The notes under the pieces: generated by a model
Seen by the model: only the letters and a program-made list of their open reading frames with translations
What the model was told of the DNA's origin: nothing
Database searches by the model: none
NCBI RefSeq assembly: GCF_003473485.1
Contig: NC_053043.1
Span: forward strand, 8,876,001-8,940,000
DNA length: 64,000 nt
Source: Medicago truncatula
Taxonomy: Eukaryota; Streptophyta; Magnoliopsida; Fabales; Fabaceae
Reading direction: 5' to 3'
Shown: piece after piece, positions 1 through 11,443 of the stretch
How the letters are laid out: each line of letters begins with the position of its first letter
Position numbering within the stretch: the first letter of the stretch is position 1
Program-made: the position numbers and the translations under genes

Positions 1-2165
1 ATATGTTGACTCATAAGAAGGGTCAAATTGGTTGACCATGTAGTAACTCGATCTGGACCTTGGAGGGTACATAACTCCTCAAGTTTCGGGGTCTAATTGG
101 TGAAAGTGGTCAAAAATAGAATTTGTATAATAGGAAGAAAAAAAAAACAAATTTCATATTATTTTATTTACAAGTTTGGAAATAAAATAATGTAAAATTT
201 AATATTTTTTTCCCATATAATAATATTAAATGATAAAATAGTCATTTTCCCTCAATGTTTTGGATTCAAATGGCGCATTCAACTCCACTTTTTTCCATAA
301 GCTTCATTTTTACATAACTTCATCCAAACATAAATCATTTTACATTCAACCCAATTTTATCCAGAATCAATTCACGTAAAACCCAATTCCTATCACATGA
401 GAACCGGACATACACAAAAATGAAAGGTGTATTCTTGAAAATTAATTGATCCGTTTTCCGTCTTAACTCATTTTAACTACTTAAACAATGGCCGAAGACA
501 CTTGCTAGCATTTTCTTTAAATTATTCATCCCATGAGTAAATGTCATAGAGAAAATTAGAACATACTAATAACTAATAAAATAGCCATAATCCTTCAAGG
601 GTTGAGTCTAAAAAGAATCAAGGTCCTCCAGCTTAAAAGCTCCTCTACAAACGTAAGCAGGATGCTAAAACCACACCAAAGGTTAGTACATTTCGCAATC
701 CAATTTAAGCCACACCATGCATGACACCACAGAAGCTAAAGTAGCCTCAGCAAAGAGCATTCATTTCTCTCAGAAATCAACAACAACAATTATGGCCTTC
801 AGTAAAAGCTTTCACAAGTCTGAACATTAAACTATCTTTTCTAAACAAAAAACAGTTTCCTTTCCTTGCAATACAATTAAAGGTTATACAATGAATTGGA
901 AGAGCACAAAAGTTTGATTGCCCGAGGAAGCATGTTAACAAACACCCCTTTTACTTTTCACTCCCCCCAATTCCTTAAAGTAAAGACTCTGTCCCTTACC
1001 CACATCTCAAATAATTTAATAAGTACGTTCTGATAAAGCATTTCTTATTACTCGAGAGGTGCACAACATAAAGGGGAGTAACTAGTAACTACCATTCCAA
1101 CAACCAGCTAGGACAATTCCCACTAAGGAGAATATGTCAAGTTCCAACTCCTAAATCTTAACCGAAAGTCAGAAGTATATACTTTCTATGTGGTATCCTC
1201 ATCTTGCATTAAATCATTTAAATGTATAGGAAAATGTTAATAGATGTCTTTCACACACACGAAACACATGTTAATAAACTATGTATAAGATCTCTAAAAA
1301 AAGAGCTATGTATAAGAATTTTGTTTAAAAGTCGTATATTAAATTCTTAAAGATACACTAATTATTTTTTAGTGTAAAATTTTTACCTTTGAGTTCTTTA
1401 ACATGTGTTTTGGGGGATTTGGATTTGATGTTGTACAAAAGCACAAAGTTTCACGATGTAATTAATCACACTCGTTGATATCATATCGAGTCATCCAATG
1501 TGGTAAGTATGCTAGAACATGTAGCATCTACTCAAAATGAATGTTCTTTAAACTTTATAAACATCGTTCAAGAGATATCTTCTGAAGGGTTTATAAGCAC
1601 ACAAAAAAAAAAGTCATTTGAGAGTTACGAACCAAACTGTTTTGAGGGGCCAAAAAGTAAAATTCACTACTCAGAGTCATGAGGACACAAGAGTTTCAAT
1701 GTTTACCGCACAACCAAACATCGATAAAGTATAATTTTAGTAAATTCATGATCTTCATTATGATTTTATCGAACTCACCACGATATCAAACAAACACCAA
1801 GTTCGTTTAAAGGTACATACACGTGCAATATTTAAAGAAAATTATTGAACATTATAATTTATTAGAATGAAATGAATTTCATTTATAAAATATCCATCTT
1901 AGATAGACTAAGATATACAATAAATAAAGATATTATAGAATAATATAATCCATACATATTAGTATTCTAAAATGATAAAACAATGTAAGACAAACAAATA
2001 AGACTAACTTACAATACCAGGTATGATATTAAAATGATAGATTAAACCTTTCTATATAACAAAAATAGAAAAGAACCCCAAAAAGGTTAATTTAAGGGAG
2101 CCAAAAAAAGAAAAAAGAAAAAGTGATAGTAAAAATAATTACATAACATGGTTAAAAAAAGTAAT
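1..2165. other. Intergenic, no gene seen
   Basis: AT-rich DNA with only short chance ORFs on both strands. I see no coding block, RNA gene or delimited transposon. It lies downstream of the minus-strand gene that ends at 2166, so the right end probably holds that gene's 3' UTR. Confidence 0.5.
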
Positions 2166-3209
2166 CTAATGAGAAGTTACTATGCTTTTCTTGGTAAAAA
2201 GATTACGTAGATTAAAAAGGTTACCCCCACTTCCTTCATCATGATGATGACACTCACCACCACCACCGTCACCACCACCGCGGTTAACAGCAACGCCGCC
2301 ACTCACACCAATAGCACTATTCTCATCACTTCTACAACTCAAATGATGTCTATACCCAATACACATCGGAACATTCAAGCTCAAAACTTTCGCTTTTCCA
2401 CCACCACCGGAAACCACCTTGCTCCGGCGACTCACGGTGGCTTCTTTCTTCAATTCTTTATCTGTATTTGAACCTTGTTGAGTTTGTTGGTCTGAGTTTT
2501 TTCCACCACCGCGACGAACCTGCCATACTGGACTATTCCGACCCACATGAACACCGGCCCGACCCGGACTACTTGGCCATTTTCTCGACTTTGATTCTCC
2601 GGCGGAGTTGCTACGAGAACAAGGTGCACTGTTAACTTTCCGGGTCACCGGAGCTCCGGTGAAGAATTTGGGTCGGGTTGTCGTGTTTCCGGCAGACCTG
2701 CTTCGTGAAAATGGCCATATATTGATATTCAACTCTGCAGCAGAATTTGCACCGTTACCGTTTTTTCTCTCTTTCTTCTTATCCTTGTTCTTCTTTTCTT
2801 TCTCTTTCTCTTTCTCTTTTTCTTTGTCTTCTGTGTTGTTTTTCTCTCCTTTTCTGAAAATATCTTTCCACCGTTTTGAACCTGAGAAAGTTGAAGCAGA
2901 AGAAGAAGATTCTGTTATAACAGGTGAAGATTCGGGATGTGAAGAATCGGGTTCTGGGTCTGGTTCAGAAACCGGGTTATGAGATGATGGGTTTGAAGTT
3001 GGTGTTTGGGGTGGTGGGTCGGTTTTACTAGTGGTGGGGAGGAGGTGGAGGGGAAGAATAACACCGTTGACGAAAAGTTGGTCGGCGGTGTGAAGATTTG
3101 GTTGTGGAAAAGATGGGTTTCGGAGCATCCAAAATTCAAATTCGGGTGAATTACAATTAGAATTAGTTGTATTTGGTGATAAAGTTTGAGGCTTTAGTTT
3201 AGTGTCCAT
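2166..3209 (-). CDS. Serine-rich plant protein of unknown function
   Basis: Single-exon gene, 347 codons from the ATG at 3209. The open frame continues upstream to an ATG at 3482 (438 codons), but that stretch is CT-rich and leader-like, and the ATG at 3209 has a good plant context and sits just before the conserved-looking block. Visible features: SPEFEFWM near residues 21-28, TADQLFVNG near 41-49, a KRWKDIFRKGE basic patch followed by a long Lys/Glu tract, several SRSxSAG repeats, SSPGRAGVHVGRNSPVWQVRR, and near the C-terminus LNVPMCIGYRHHLSCRSDE and a basic tail. The layout recalls plant DUF1645 or membrane-associated-kinase-regulator-like proteins (acidic/aromatic N-terminal block, Ser/Arg-rich basic middle), but I recognise this only loosely and assign no function. 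If the longer start is used, a hydrophobic segment at about residues 41-62 would be a membrane anchor. Confidence 0.7.
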   Translation of the reverse strand: MDTKLKPQTLSPNTTNSNCNSPEFEFWMLRNPSFPQPNLHTADQLFVNGVILPLHLLPTTSKTDPPPQTPTSNPSSHNPVSEPDPEPDSSHPESSPVITESSSSASTFSGSKRWKDIFRKGEKNNTEDKEKEKEKEKEKKNKDKKKERKNGNGANSAAELNINIWPFSRSRSAGNTTTRPKFFTGAPVTRKVNSAPCSRSNSAGESKSRKWPSSPGRAGVHVGRNSPVWQVRRGGGKNSDQQTQQGSNTDKELKKEATVSRRSKVVSGGGGKAKVLSLNVPMCIGYRHHLSCRSDENSAIGVSGGVAVNRGGGDGGGGECHHHDEGSGGNLFNLRNLFTKKSIVTSH

Positions 3210-3482
3210 TGAGATTGGAGTGTTTGAGATGGAGAGAAGGGGAATGAAGGGGGGTTTAATGGGGGATATTGGGAAGGTGGGTGAGAGTGAAGAAGAGAGA
3301 AAATGAAAGGGACTTAACAAAGCAATAAATAAAAGGAGAATGAATAAAAAAGAAGAAAGGGATGGTATTGATTTTAAGAGAGGAAGTTGGGTAAGGATTG
3401 GGGGGTCCATTAAGGCTCCACGAAGATGGAATAGGAAGGAGACCATGTGCCTTACAAATTGGGTGGTACTAGTACTAGACAA

Positions 3483-3991
3483 AAGATTGTTTGTGTAGTT
3501 TTATTAGGAAAAAAAAGGAGGAGGGTTTGTTTCTTTATTAAAAATCTTTAATTGAGTTGCATTTTGAAGCTTTATCAAAATAGATAATTTGGATCCTCTT
3601 GTTCAAATAATTATAAGATACTCTCATTTCATAATTTGATTCTACCTCACTTGATCTTTTCTCTCTTTGATCTTTTTTTAATAAATTAGAGTGAAAAGAG
3701 AAGATTCATATCCTAAAATAGATCATGTGTGATTTTTACATTTTCACATGAGAGGGTAATATTAACATTTAGGACAATCTCCTTCTTTTTTCTTGTAAGA
3801 CAAAAATAATATAGAGAGTAAGAATACAACTAGAGTATAAAATAGATTGTTTTAAAATAGTTGTATAAATATCATTATTTCTTTTTTAAAAAAAAATCAT
3901 TATTTCTTTAATATTTCATACCTTAACATTGAAATTCATTTCATCTAAATTTCTTATATATTTTTCTTTCATTTTAAATGGTGAAAAAAAT
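3483..3991. promoter_or_regulatory. Upstream region of the serine-rich protein gene
   Basis: AT-rich upstream DNA of the minus-strand gene. No convincing TATA box could be fixed. It should hold the promoter by position only. Confidence 0.3.
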
Positions 3992-4276
3992 GGGTTAATT
4001 AAGTTTTTAGTCCCTATAAATATTCACAGTTTTGTTTTTAATCCATATAAAATAAAATCACATTTTTTAGTCCCTATAAAATTTTCCATTAGCATTTTTA
4101 GTCCCTATAAATTTTTCTATCATCACTTTTAATCCCTGTACAAAAATTTCATCAACAATTTTGGTCCCTAAAATGCTTAAGGAAAATGTTACAGGGACTA
4201 AAAAGTGTGATTTTATTTTATAGGGACTAAAAACAAAATTGTGAATATTTACAGGGACTAAAAACTTAATTAACCC
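3992..4276. mobile_element. Fold-back MULE-type MITE (GGGTTAATTAAG ends)
   Basis: Nearly the whole 285 bp is an inverted repeat: it opens with GGGTTAATTAAGTTTTTAG and closes with its complement, with repeated 'agtccctataaa' blocks and their complements inside. No ORF. Flanks are A-rich, so the 9-bp target duplication is only approximate (gaaaaaaat / aaaaaaaaa). The termini resemble other fold-back MITEs in this window. Confidence 0.75.
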
Positions 4277-5028
4277 AAAAAAAAAATATACTTTCGTGGT
4301 TTTATGAAAATTAAGGAAATTGATCCTCTCAATAATTTTTTTCCTTTAATGTTTTCTCAATTTTCATATTCAATCCTTAAATGACTTATTTTTTTTTTCA
4401 AATTTCAATGACATATTTCCATTATATTCACACATTATTTCCTTAAGTTTTTTTTATTCACTTGAAAGGATCTTAATCCGAATATTACATATTTTGAATC
4501 GCTTTCATGTAACACAATGGTTCATTGAAATCTCTACCGTTGCAAATGAAAAAGATATTTTTTAGTAAAAAATATTAATGATTGAGATCTAAACATATAA
4601 GAAAACATGAAGAGAAAATTGAGACAATCCTCTTTCCCAACTGTCAAAGCCTAGATAACACTAACATAAAATGAACCAACAAGATGAAAAGTGTTACAAC
4701 TTACAAGTACTCTCTTTTTAACATTTTTTCAAACATTTACTTTTGAGAAAGAGAAATGAAATTTGAAGAACCATTTTTAACAATTTTTATGATAACTTTC
4801 TTTCTCATACACACATTATTCTTCTACTTTCTCTCTCTATTGCTTTGATATTTATACCACTATCTAAATTTCTTTGTATAATGCGGTTGTCCAACAAGTT
4901 GTCACATAGAAAAGATTGTTCAAATAACATTGATATTTACTTTTTTTATCTATTGAAATATAATATGGATAAGTTTCATAACACTTCCTCCAATTAAATT
5001 CATTCAAATCAAATTCACATTTTTATAG
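4277..5028. other. Intergenic, no gene seen
   Basis: AT-rich DNA. No coding block, RNA gene or bounded repeat recognised. Confidence 0.4.
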
Positions 5029-5232
5029 AAGGATTTTTCTAACATGTGCAAATTTTCTAACATGTGCAAATTTGCACATGTTAAGGATACTAAAAGAAGC
5101 AACTTTTTATTGAAAATCACACTTGTTATAAAAAAGAATATATATTTAATGTAAAATACACAAGTTTCAATATAAACTTACTACTTTAGTATCCTTAACA
5201 TGTGCAAATTTGCACATGTTAGAAAAATCCTT
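5029..5232. mobile_element. Palindromic MITE with internal perfect palindromes
   Basis: 204 bp with terminal inverted repeats of about 45 bp beginning AAGGATTTTTCTAACATG. Each arm contains a perfect 22-bp palindrome built from the half-site ACATGTGCAAA. The left arm carries an extra partial copy of the half-site. The flanking duplication is TATAG at 5024-5028 and 5233-5237. No ORF. The superfamily is not clear from a 5-bp duplication. Confidence 0.75.
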
Positions 5233-8200
5233 TATAGAATATAAATCAACTTTTTATGTCTGAATGACATGTATGGTGTATAATCACCTCATTATGCAGC
5301 TTTATGGTACTGTTCACCAATCACATCGTTAAAAACAAAAGTTAATGGTGGATATGTGTGGGGTGCACATGCTAGTAGGAGAGTTTCATCTGCTTATTAT
5401 GAATTAATTAAGATTAGGTACTGTACTACAGATTTAAAAGCTACTTTACTTGTACGTGCAATACAATATTCAGAAAAGCTCTGATCAAGAATTGGAGTGG
5501 CATCATCAGACAAAAGTTAATTACAATCAGAATGAATGAACACTTAAGCAATTAAATACGTACTTAATAATTTGATATGTTATACTAGTATATTTATGAG
5601 GCAAAATATTTTATACCACCTGGCATATACTAGTATAGTATTTGTGTATGTATGGAATCATGGTATGTATTATTTGCGCTGACCCTACGGAAAAATGTCA
5701 ATTGAGACTACTTCAAGTCTTCAACAACATCACCGTCTTCTTAGGCTGCCCCTACAAAAATATTAATTTAGTGTCAACTTCAAAGGTTGACATTGACACA
5801 TACTATTGCTTGCCTAGGATTGGTAATTGGTGTAGTGTATGTTCTAAGAGTTGTGTTATTTGAACATCTATTTAGATGATAATTTTTGTGACAATCAAAA
5901 TTTTGCAAAGAAAATGATGTATTGGTACAAAAATCAAAGCAATAGAGAGAAAGTAAAAACATGATGTGAGTGTGAGAGAGAAAGTTGTCACAAAAGTTGT
6001 CAAAAATGGTTGTTCAAATATCATTTTTTATGTTCTAATGAACGATTAATACATGCTTTTTAAAGTTTACACATGCATTCAAGGGCAAATTACAAATGAT
6101 TATAGGGTTAGTACATGTTTATCCTCATGTAATATTAGCAATTTCCAGTTTATTATATATATAGAAAAATTTGTTTAGATTTCACCCTTGTAATTTAAAG
6201 ATTCTTTGATTTTAGATATTCATAACCTTGCTAATATTTTATTCCAAAAAAAAAAAAAAACCTTGCTAATATTTAAGTATATTAAATAAAAATCTTAAAA
6301 TAATGAAAAATTAAGAAGTACCGTAAGGAGATTTGTCAAAAAATACCGACCAACAATCAAGCTTTATCTCACTGAGAGGTTGATCTAAAACCTTAACAAT
6401 TATTAATTGGAATAAAATAGACCGACATCTTCTCTAACATTTCATCTTTACATACATCTTTCATTAAAAAAAAAATTGGTGTGACTATAGCCATACCATG
6501 CCATAAGTTGGATCCGCCCATAATCCCAATTTCCACTCAATGGAGTTGGTAAAAAAAAAGTGCAGATAGAGAATTCATTTATTTTAAAAGTTACCATACT
6601 CCTTTTCAATATATACTTTTTAAAAATGAATAAATTTCATCCATACAATTCTCTATCTTTTTTATTAATTAATTACCAATGTTAAGATGACATATAAATA
6701 AATATCATAGAAATTTACCTTTAAAAATGGGGCATGACAATATAATTGACGATTCTTATGTTCATTATAATTTGTATGACGATAGTCTAACTTTTAGGTG
6801 GCAAAATCTTTTTTTACACGTATTCTATGAAGTTTAAACTTTGATATTTATCATTTTTGAAATTCGGCATTCTCTAAACTAAGTTTGATAATTAAATCAA
6901 ACTTTGACAATTAAATCAAACTGTGATCGACTTACACGTAACCTCAACCGAAAAACCTTTAGACTTGAAACTTGGTCAAATTTGTTTGTGGTTATCTAAT
7001 CGAATACTATTTAATATTATTGTACGTCATTTGAGTACGCCTCTTTCTCCTGCTATTTATTAAACGACGTTAGTAAAGGTAAATGTTAATAAATATTTTC
7101 CAGATACTTTCTAAGAGTACATGTTAAAGAATCAAAGCACTCTCTTACAAGTAGTATATTTAATTCATTTAAACTAAAAAAACATCCATTGGAAAATGTT
7201 TATGATTTCCTCTTCATCATCTAAGAAGACTCTAATCTCACATAACAATTCACCATACTAACAACCACTTTCTAATCCATTTAAAAAATGACAATTGTAA
7301 CATTATTGTCCCATTTTAGCACACTATATGTGACTCAAAAGTTCTATCATGGTCGAATTACAACTAACAAGGTTACATAAAAACTTGTCATATATTTTCT
7401 AACCTTTACACAATTGATACGTGGACGTTGATCGTTCACATTAATATACCAGGTTTCAACTCCTCCAAGCATATAATTAGATGCAGGGACGATACTTTAT
7501 AAATGATCAAATACACTTGACCACTCACATCACACTGTCGAGAAACTCATTGGTTCCTATAGTTCCACATATAGTGATGAATCATAAGAGCAAACCAGAT
7601 AGGTCGTTGTTGTATACCTGTCTCAATTTAATTGATGATCGATAAACTAAAATTGAGCCACTCATGGCAAATCAAATGATATAGGTATAATTGTTTTATG
7701 ACTATCAAGGAATGATGTGATGAGTATAAATAAAAACTCAATGTATTATTAATTAAGTTATAAAAGATCTTCCACCTAATAATAGACTAAAATTTTGGGT
7801 TGAGCTCTTCTTAGGAGATTAAGTCATGATAACATATGCTAAACATATTAAAGTTGATCATCACATTGTGGACACATGTTAACAACAATGTAAAGACAAT
7901 CTAGTAACATGTATCTATTTCAAACCAACACATTGGAAGCCAAGTGGTTGGAGGTAATGAACTTAAGTTAAAATCAAATTGAGGTATTGAGCCATATTTT
8001 TCTAAGTTTGATTATTTATTTATGGGTCATGCTAATTAGTGTTTTTGAGATACTAATAAAAAAAAGGCAAAAATGATAATTTTTAGACCGTTGAAATATT
8101 GATCGCACAATTTTTAATCTAATACTATTATATTTGATTTTTTTAACCGGTGTCATGGTTAACATTATCCTTTATTTATAAAGCAACATGCATTTATTTA

Positions 8201-8321
8201 CCTCGGTTCAACTTTAGATTATCACGAAACATTTCTCCTAAAAACCAAAAACCCAAAAGAAAAAAAGCCCACACCTTGCAAGTTGCGATACCAAATTTAT
8301 TGTCGCTTTACGTAGGAACCT
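5233..8321. other. Intergenic, no gene seen
   Basis: About 3 kb of AT-rich sequence with stops in every frame, poly-A/T runs and no recognisable coding block, RNA gene or complete mobile element. Confidence 0.4.
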
Positions 8322-8410
8322 TGAGGCTCTGTTTGGATTAGTGGTTTGAGATGGAATGGAATGGAATGTGATGGAATGAAATGATATTCCATTGTTTGGA
8401 TTTTAAATAA

Positions 8411-8899
8411 GGTTTAATTGCACTTTTCCCCCCTATAGTTTGCCAATTGTGCGATTTTGCACCCCATAGTTTTAAACGAGCGATTTTGCCCCCTATAGTT
8501 TTCCCCCTTTCTGATTTTATGGTCCCCATGACATTTAGTGTTGATATGTCTGTTTTTTATCAATTAATGTGTGCCACGTGTGTAATTCCATTTTTTAAAA
8601 AATAAAAAAATGGTATTTTTCAAATTTTGAGAGAAGGAGGCACGTGATATTTCTTCTTAAAATCTGAAAAATCACGTGCTCCTTCTTTCAAAATCTGAAA
8701 AATACCATTTTTTTTATTTTTTAAAAAATGGAATTACACACGTGGCACACATTAATTGATAAAAAATCAGCACTAAATGTCATGGGGACCATAAAATCAG
8801 AAAGGGGAAAACTATAGGGGGCAAAATCGCTCGTTTAAAACTATGGGGTGCAAAATCGCACAATTGACAAACTATAGGGGGGAAAAGTGCAATTAAGCC
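8411..8899. mobile_element. Fold-back MULE-type MITE
   Basis: 489-bp element that is almost one long hairpin: the left arm (GGTTTAATTGCACTTTTC, then repeated 'ccctatagttt' and 'gcgattttgc' blocks) is matched by its complement on the right. The flanks tttaaataa (8402-8410) and tttaaaaaa (8900-8908) form a 9-bp duplication with one mismatch, as expected for Mutator-like elements. No coding capacity. Inserted inside the outer element. Confidence 0.85.
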
Positions 8900-9705
8900 T
8901 TTAAAAAAATGGATGGAATGGGATCGAACATGATGGGATCTATACCATTCCATTCCATCCTCTCCTCTTATTTTTCTTCCCCTCCAATTTGGGAGGTATT
9001 GGATGGAATCACTCATTTTAATTAGTTTATAGCTAATATATCCTTTCAATTTTTCACTGATCATGCATATTTCTATTTTCTAGTTCGTTGTTCTCCATTG
9101 TCATGCATATATGTATATCCTTTCAATTTCAATTTTATTGTTTTTCACTCACACACTCTTTACTAACAAAGCATTTTTCAACTGCTATACCTTTTCGTTT
9201 CATCAAAATCCGTGCAGGAGAATTGGTAGATAAAAGAATACAAGGTTATATCCGTTGCTTTTATAATTAAGCAAGTTAACTTAGACCATGTACAATGGTT
9301 CAACACAATAATACCATTCAACACCCACTTTTTCAATTCCCAACACTCCACATCATTTTCTCTCTCTTAATTCAACACTCATTTAATTTTTATCTCTCCA
9401 ATGGTTTTTTCATTCAACACCCTACCCCACCACCTTTTATTTCTTATTCTTTATTTAATTTTATATTTTTGTTTTTATAATTACATAAAATTAAAATTAT
9501 CGATTATAATTAAATTAAAATAAAGATACACTTAATTTTTTTTTGTTTGTAAAAACAAAATTTATTTAAATAATTTATTTATATTTTCTTAACTTAAAAT
9601 GCAATACAACAAACTAAGCACGCAACACACAAATAGCTTAAAATGCAAGACAACAAACAAGCACACAACACATAAGTAATTTATTTAGTACGATACAAAT
9701 CATCT

Positions 9706-10986
9706 TCAATCATGAAACATTCCAAACTTTGTCCATATGTGCTTCACTAGATCTGCTTGCAATTCGTGATGAACATTTGGATCACGCAACTCGGATCTAG
9801 CACGCACATGATTTGCAAAAGTGGGTAACACCTCGGTCGAGTATGGTTGCTGTGTACTAGATCCACTTCCCTCAGATTGCTCAAAATCGGTCCAACGTTG
9901 AGCATATGTATCTCGTTCATCCTCAACAATCATATTATGTAATATGATGCATGACCTCATGATTATACCCAAATCAGCTATGTCCCACAAGCGAGCTGGT
10001 TCACGGATGATTTTAAATCGAGCTTGAAGCACACCAAAAGCACGTTCGATGTCCTTCCGACAGCTCTCTTGATGTTTTGCAAATAACTTATCGGGTTCAC
10101 TTTGAGGAAGCCTAATTGATTTGACGAAAGTTGGGTAAGAAGGGTAGATACCATCAGCTAGATAGTATGTCATATTATAGGGACGTTGATTCACAAAGTA
10201 ATTCACCCTTGGAGTCTTTCCCTGTTCCACATCATCGAACACTGGTGACCGGTCTAGAACGTTTATATCGTTCAACGTTCCCGGACATCCAAAAAAGGCA
10301 TGCCAGATCCATAGATCATGAGATGCATCTGCTTCAAGAATAACTGTGGTGGTTCCCTTATCCCCCCTGGTGAATTGACCTTCCCATGCTTTAGGACAAT
10401 TTTTCCACTCCCAGTGCATGCAGTCAATACTCCCGATCATCCCTAGGAACCCCCGCATTTCACTAACATGTAGTATTCTTTGAAGGTCATCTTGGGTTGG
10501 TGCTCTCAGATACACTTGCTCATACAGTCGTATGATTCCTTTACAGAATCTACGTAAGCACTCCAATGCTGTAGTACCTCCTATTTTTATGTATTCATCT
10601 ACCGCATCTGCTGCCACACCATATGCTAACATTCGCATTGCTGTGGTACATTTTGCTAACGGTGATATACCTTCTTTGTTGGCGGCATCAACTCGCTGGG
10701 TGAAGTAGTTATCACTACTTGAAAGGTCTCCAACGATTCGAAGGAAGACATGTTTTTGCATCCGGTACCGACGACGAAACATTGCATCGTCATATGTAGG
10801 CTCATTGGTAAAGTAGTCGTCAATGAGTCTTTGGTTTGCCCCTGCATGATCTCTCTTTAAATATTTTCTACTACGAGATCCACTACCTTCCTCTATTTGT
10901 TTTCGACGCTGAATAAATCGGTTGACCATATACGTGTCTTCAGCATCACGTTTTTGGAAGTAGGCTTCCAAATCAAAAGGATCCAT
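9706..10986 (-). CDS. PIF/Harbinger DDE transposase (HARBI1-like)
   Basis: 426-codon uninterrupted ORF. It belongs to the Harbinger nuclease family (DDE_Tnp_4 type, related to HARBI1), which cuts and joins the transposon ends in the nucleus together with the Myb-like partner. The catalytic triad is visible: Asp188 in GMIGSIDCMHWEW, Asp278 in YLADGIYPSYP and Glu314 in KDIERAFGVLQARF. The N-terminus is basic (SRSRKYLKRDH) and a helical region at about 60-170 (RRRYRMQKHVFLRIV) matches the DNA-binding part of the family. The C-terminus has HNMIVEDER and HHELQADLVKHIW, also typical. A TATA-like box lies about 100 bp upstream. The length is normal for plant PIF ORF2 and no key residue is missing. 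Confidence 0.93.
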   Translation of the reverse strand: MDPFDLEAYFQKRDAEDTYMVNRFIQRRKQIEEGSGSRSRKYLKRDHAGANQRLIDDYFTNEPTYDDAMFRRRYRMQKHVFLRIVGDLSSSDNYFTQRVDAANKEGISPLAKCTTAMRMLAYGVAADAVDEYIKIGGTTALECLRRFCKGIIRLYEQVYLRAPTQDDLQRILHVSEMRGFLGMIGSIDCMHWEWKNCPKAWEGQFTRGDKGTTTVILEADASHDLWIWHAFFGCPGTLNDINVLDRSPVFDDVEQGKTPRVNYFVNQRPYNMTYYLADGIYPSYPTFVKSIRLPQSEPDKLFAKHQESCRKDIERAFGVLQARFKIIREPARLWDIADLGIIMRSCIILHNMIVEDERDTYAQRWTDFEQSEGSGSSTQQPYSTEVLPTFANHVRARSELRDPNVHHELQADLVKHIWTKFGMFHD

Positions 10987-11080
10987 TGATAGGTTTTTTG
11001 GAAGAAGATATGAATGAGATTTGTGAAATTGAAAGTAGATTTTAATGAGACTTGTGAAATTGAAAGTAGATATGAGTCCC

Positions 11081-11088
11081 TATATATA
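11081..11088 (-). promoter_or_regulatory. TATA-like box for transposase ORF2
   Basis: Reads TATATA on the minus strand (CTTATATATAGG), about 95 bp upstream of the transposase ATG at 10986. It suggests ORF2 is transcribed separately from ORF1. Positional inference only. Confidence 0.4.
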
Positions 11089-11163
11089 AGTACATTGTGT
11101 GGTGGACATTGACGGATTTGAAATAAGTTATAGTAGGTGAAATAATGGGCACATAGTGGACAT

Positions 11164-11408
11164 AATTATTAAAGCAAATAAGTCACGGGGACTAGACAAC
11201 ACTGACAATTATTAAAGTAAACATTGGGGACTAGACAACACTCTGATAACTATTAAAGCAAACAGTGAGGACTAGACAAAACTCTGATAATTATTAAAGC
11301 AAACAGTGAGGACTAGACAAAACTCTTATAATTATTAAAACAAACACTACGGACTAGACAACACTGACAATGATTAAAGCAAACAGTCGGGACTAGACAA
11401 CACTGATA
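11164..11408. repeat. Minisatellite, about six 41-bp units, between Harbinger ORFs
   Basis: Six imperfect head-to-tail copies of a roughly 41-bp unit containing ATTAAAGCAAACAGT and GGACTAGACAACACT. Units begin near 11164, 11209, 11249, 11290, 11331 and 11370. It lies downstream of ORF1 and upstream of the ORF2 promoter, inside the transposon. Confidence 0.85.
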
Positions 11409-11443
11409 ATGTTGACTGAATACAAACAAATATTTGATTAAAA

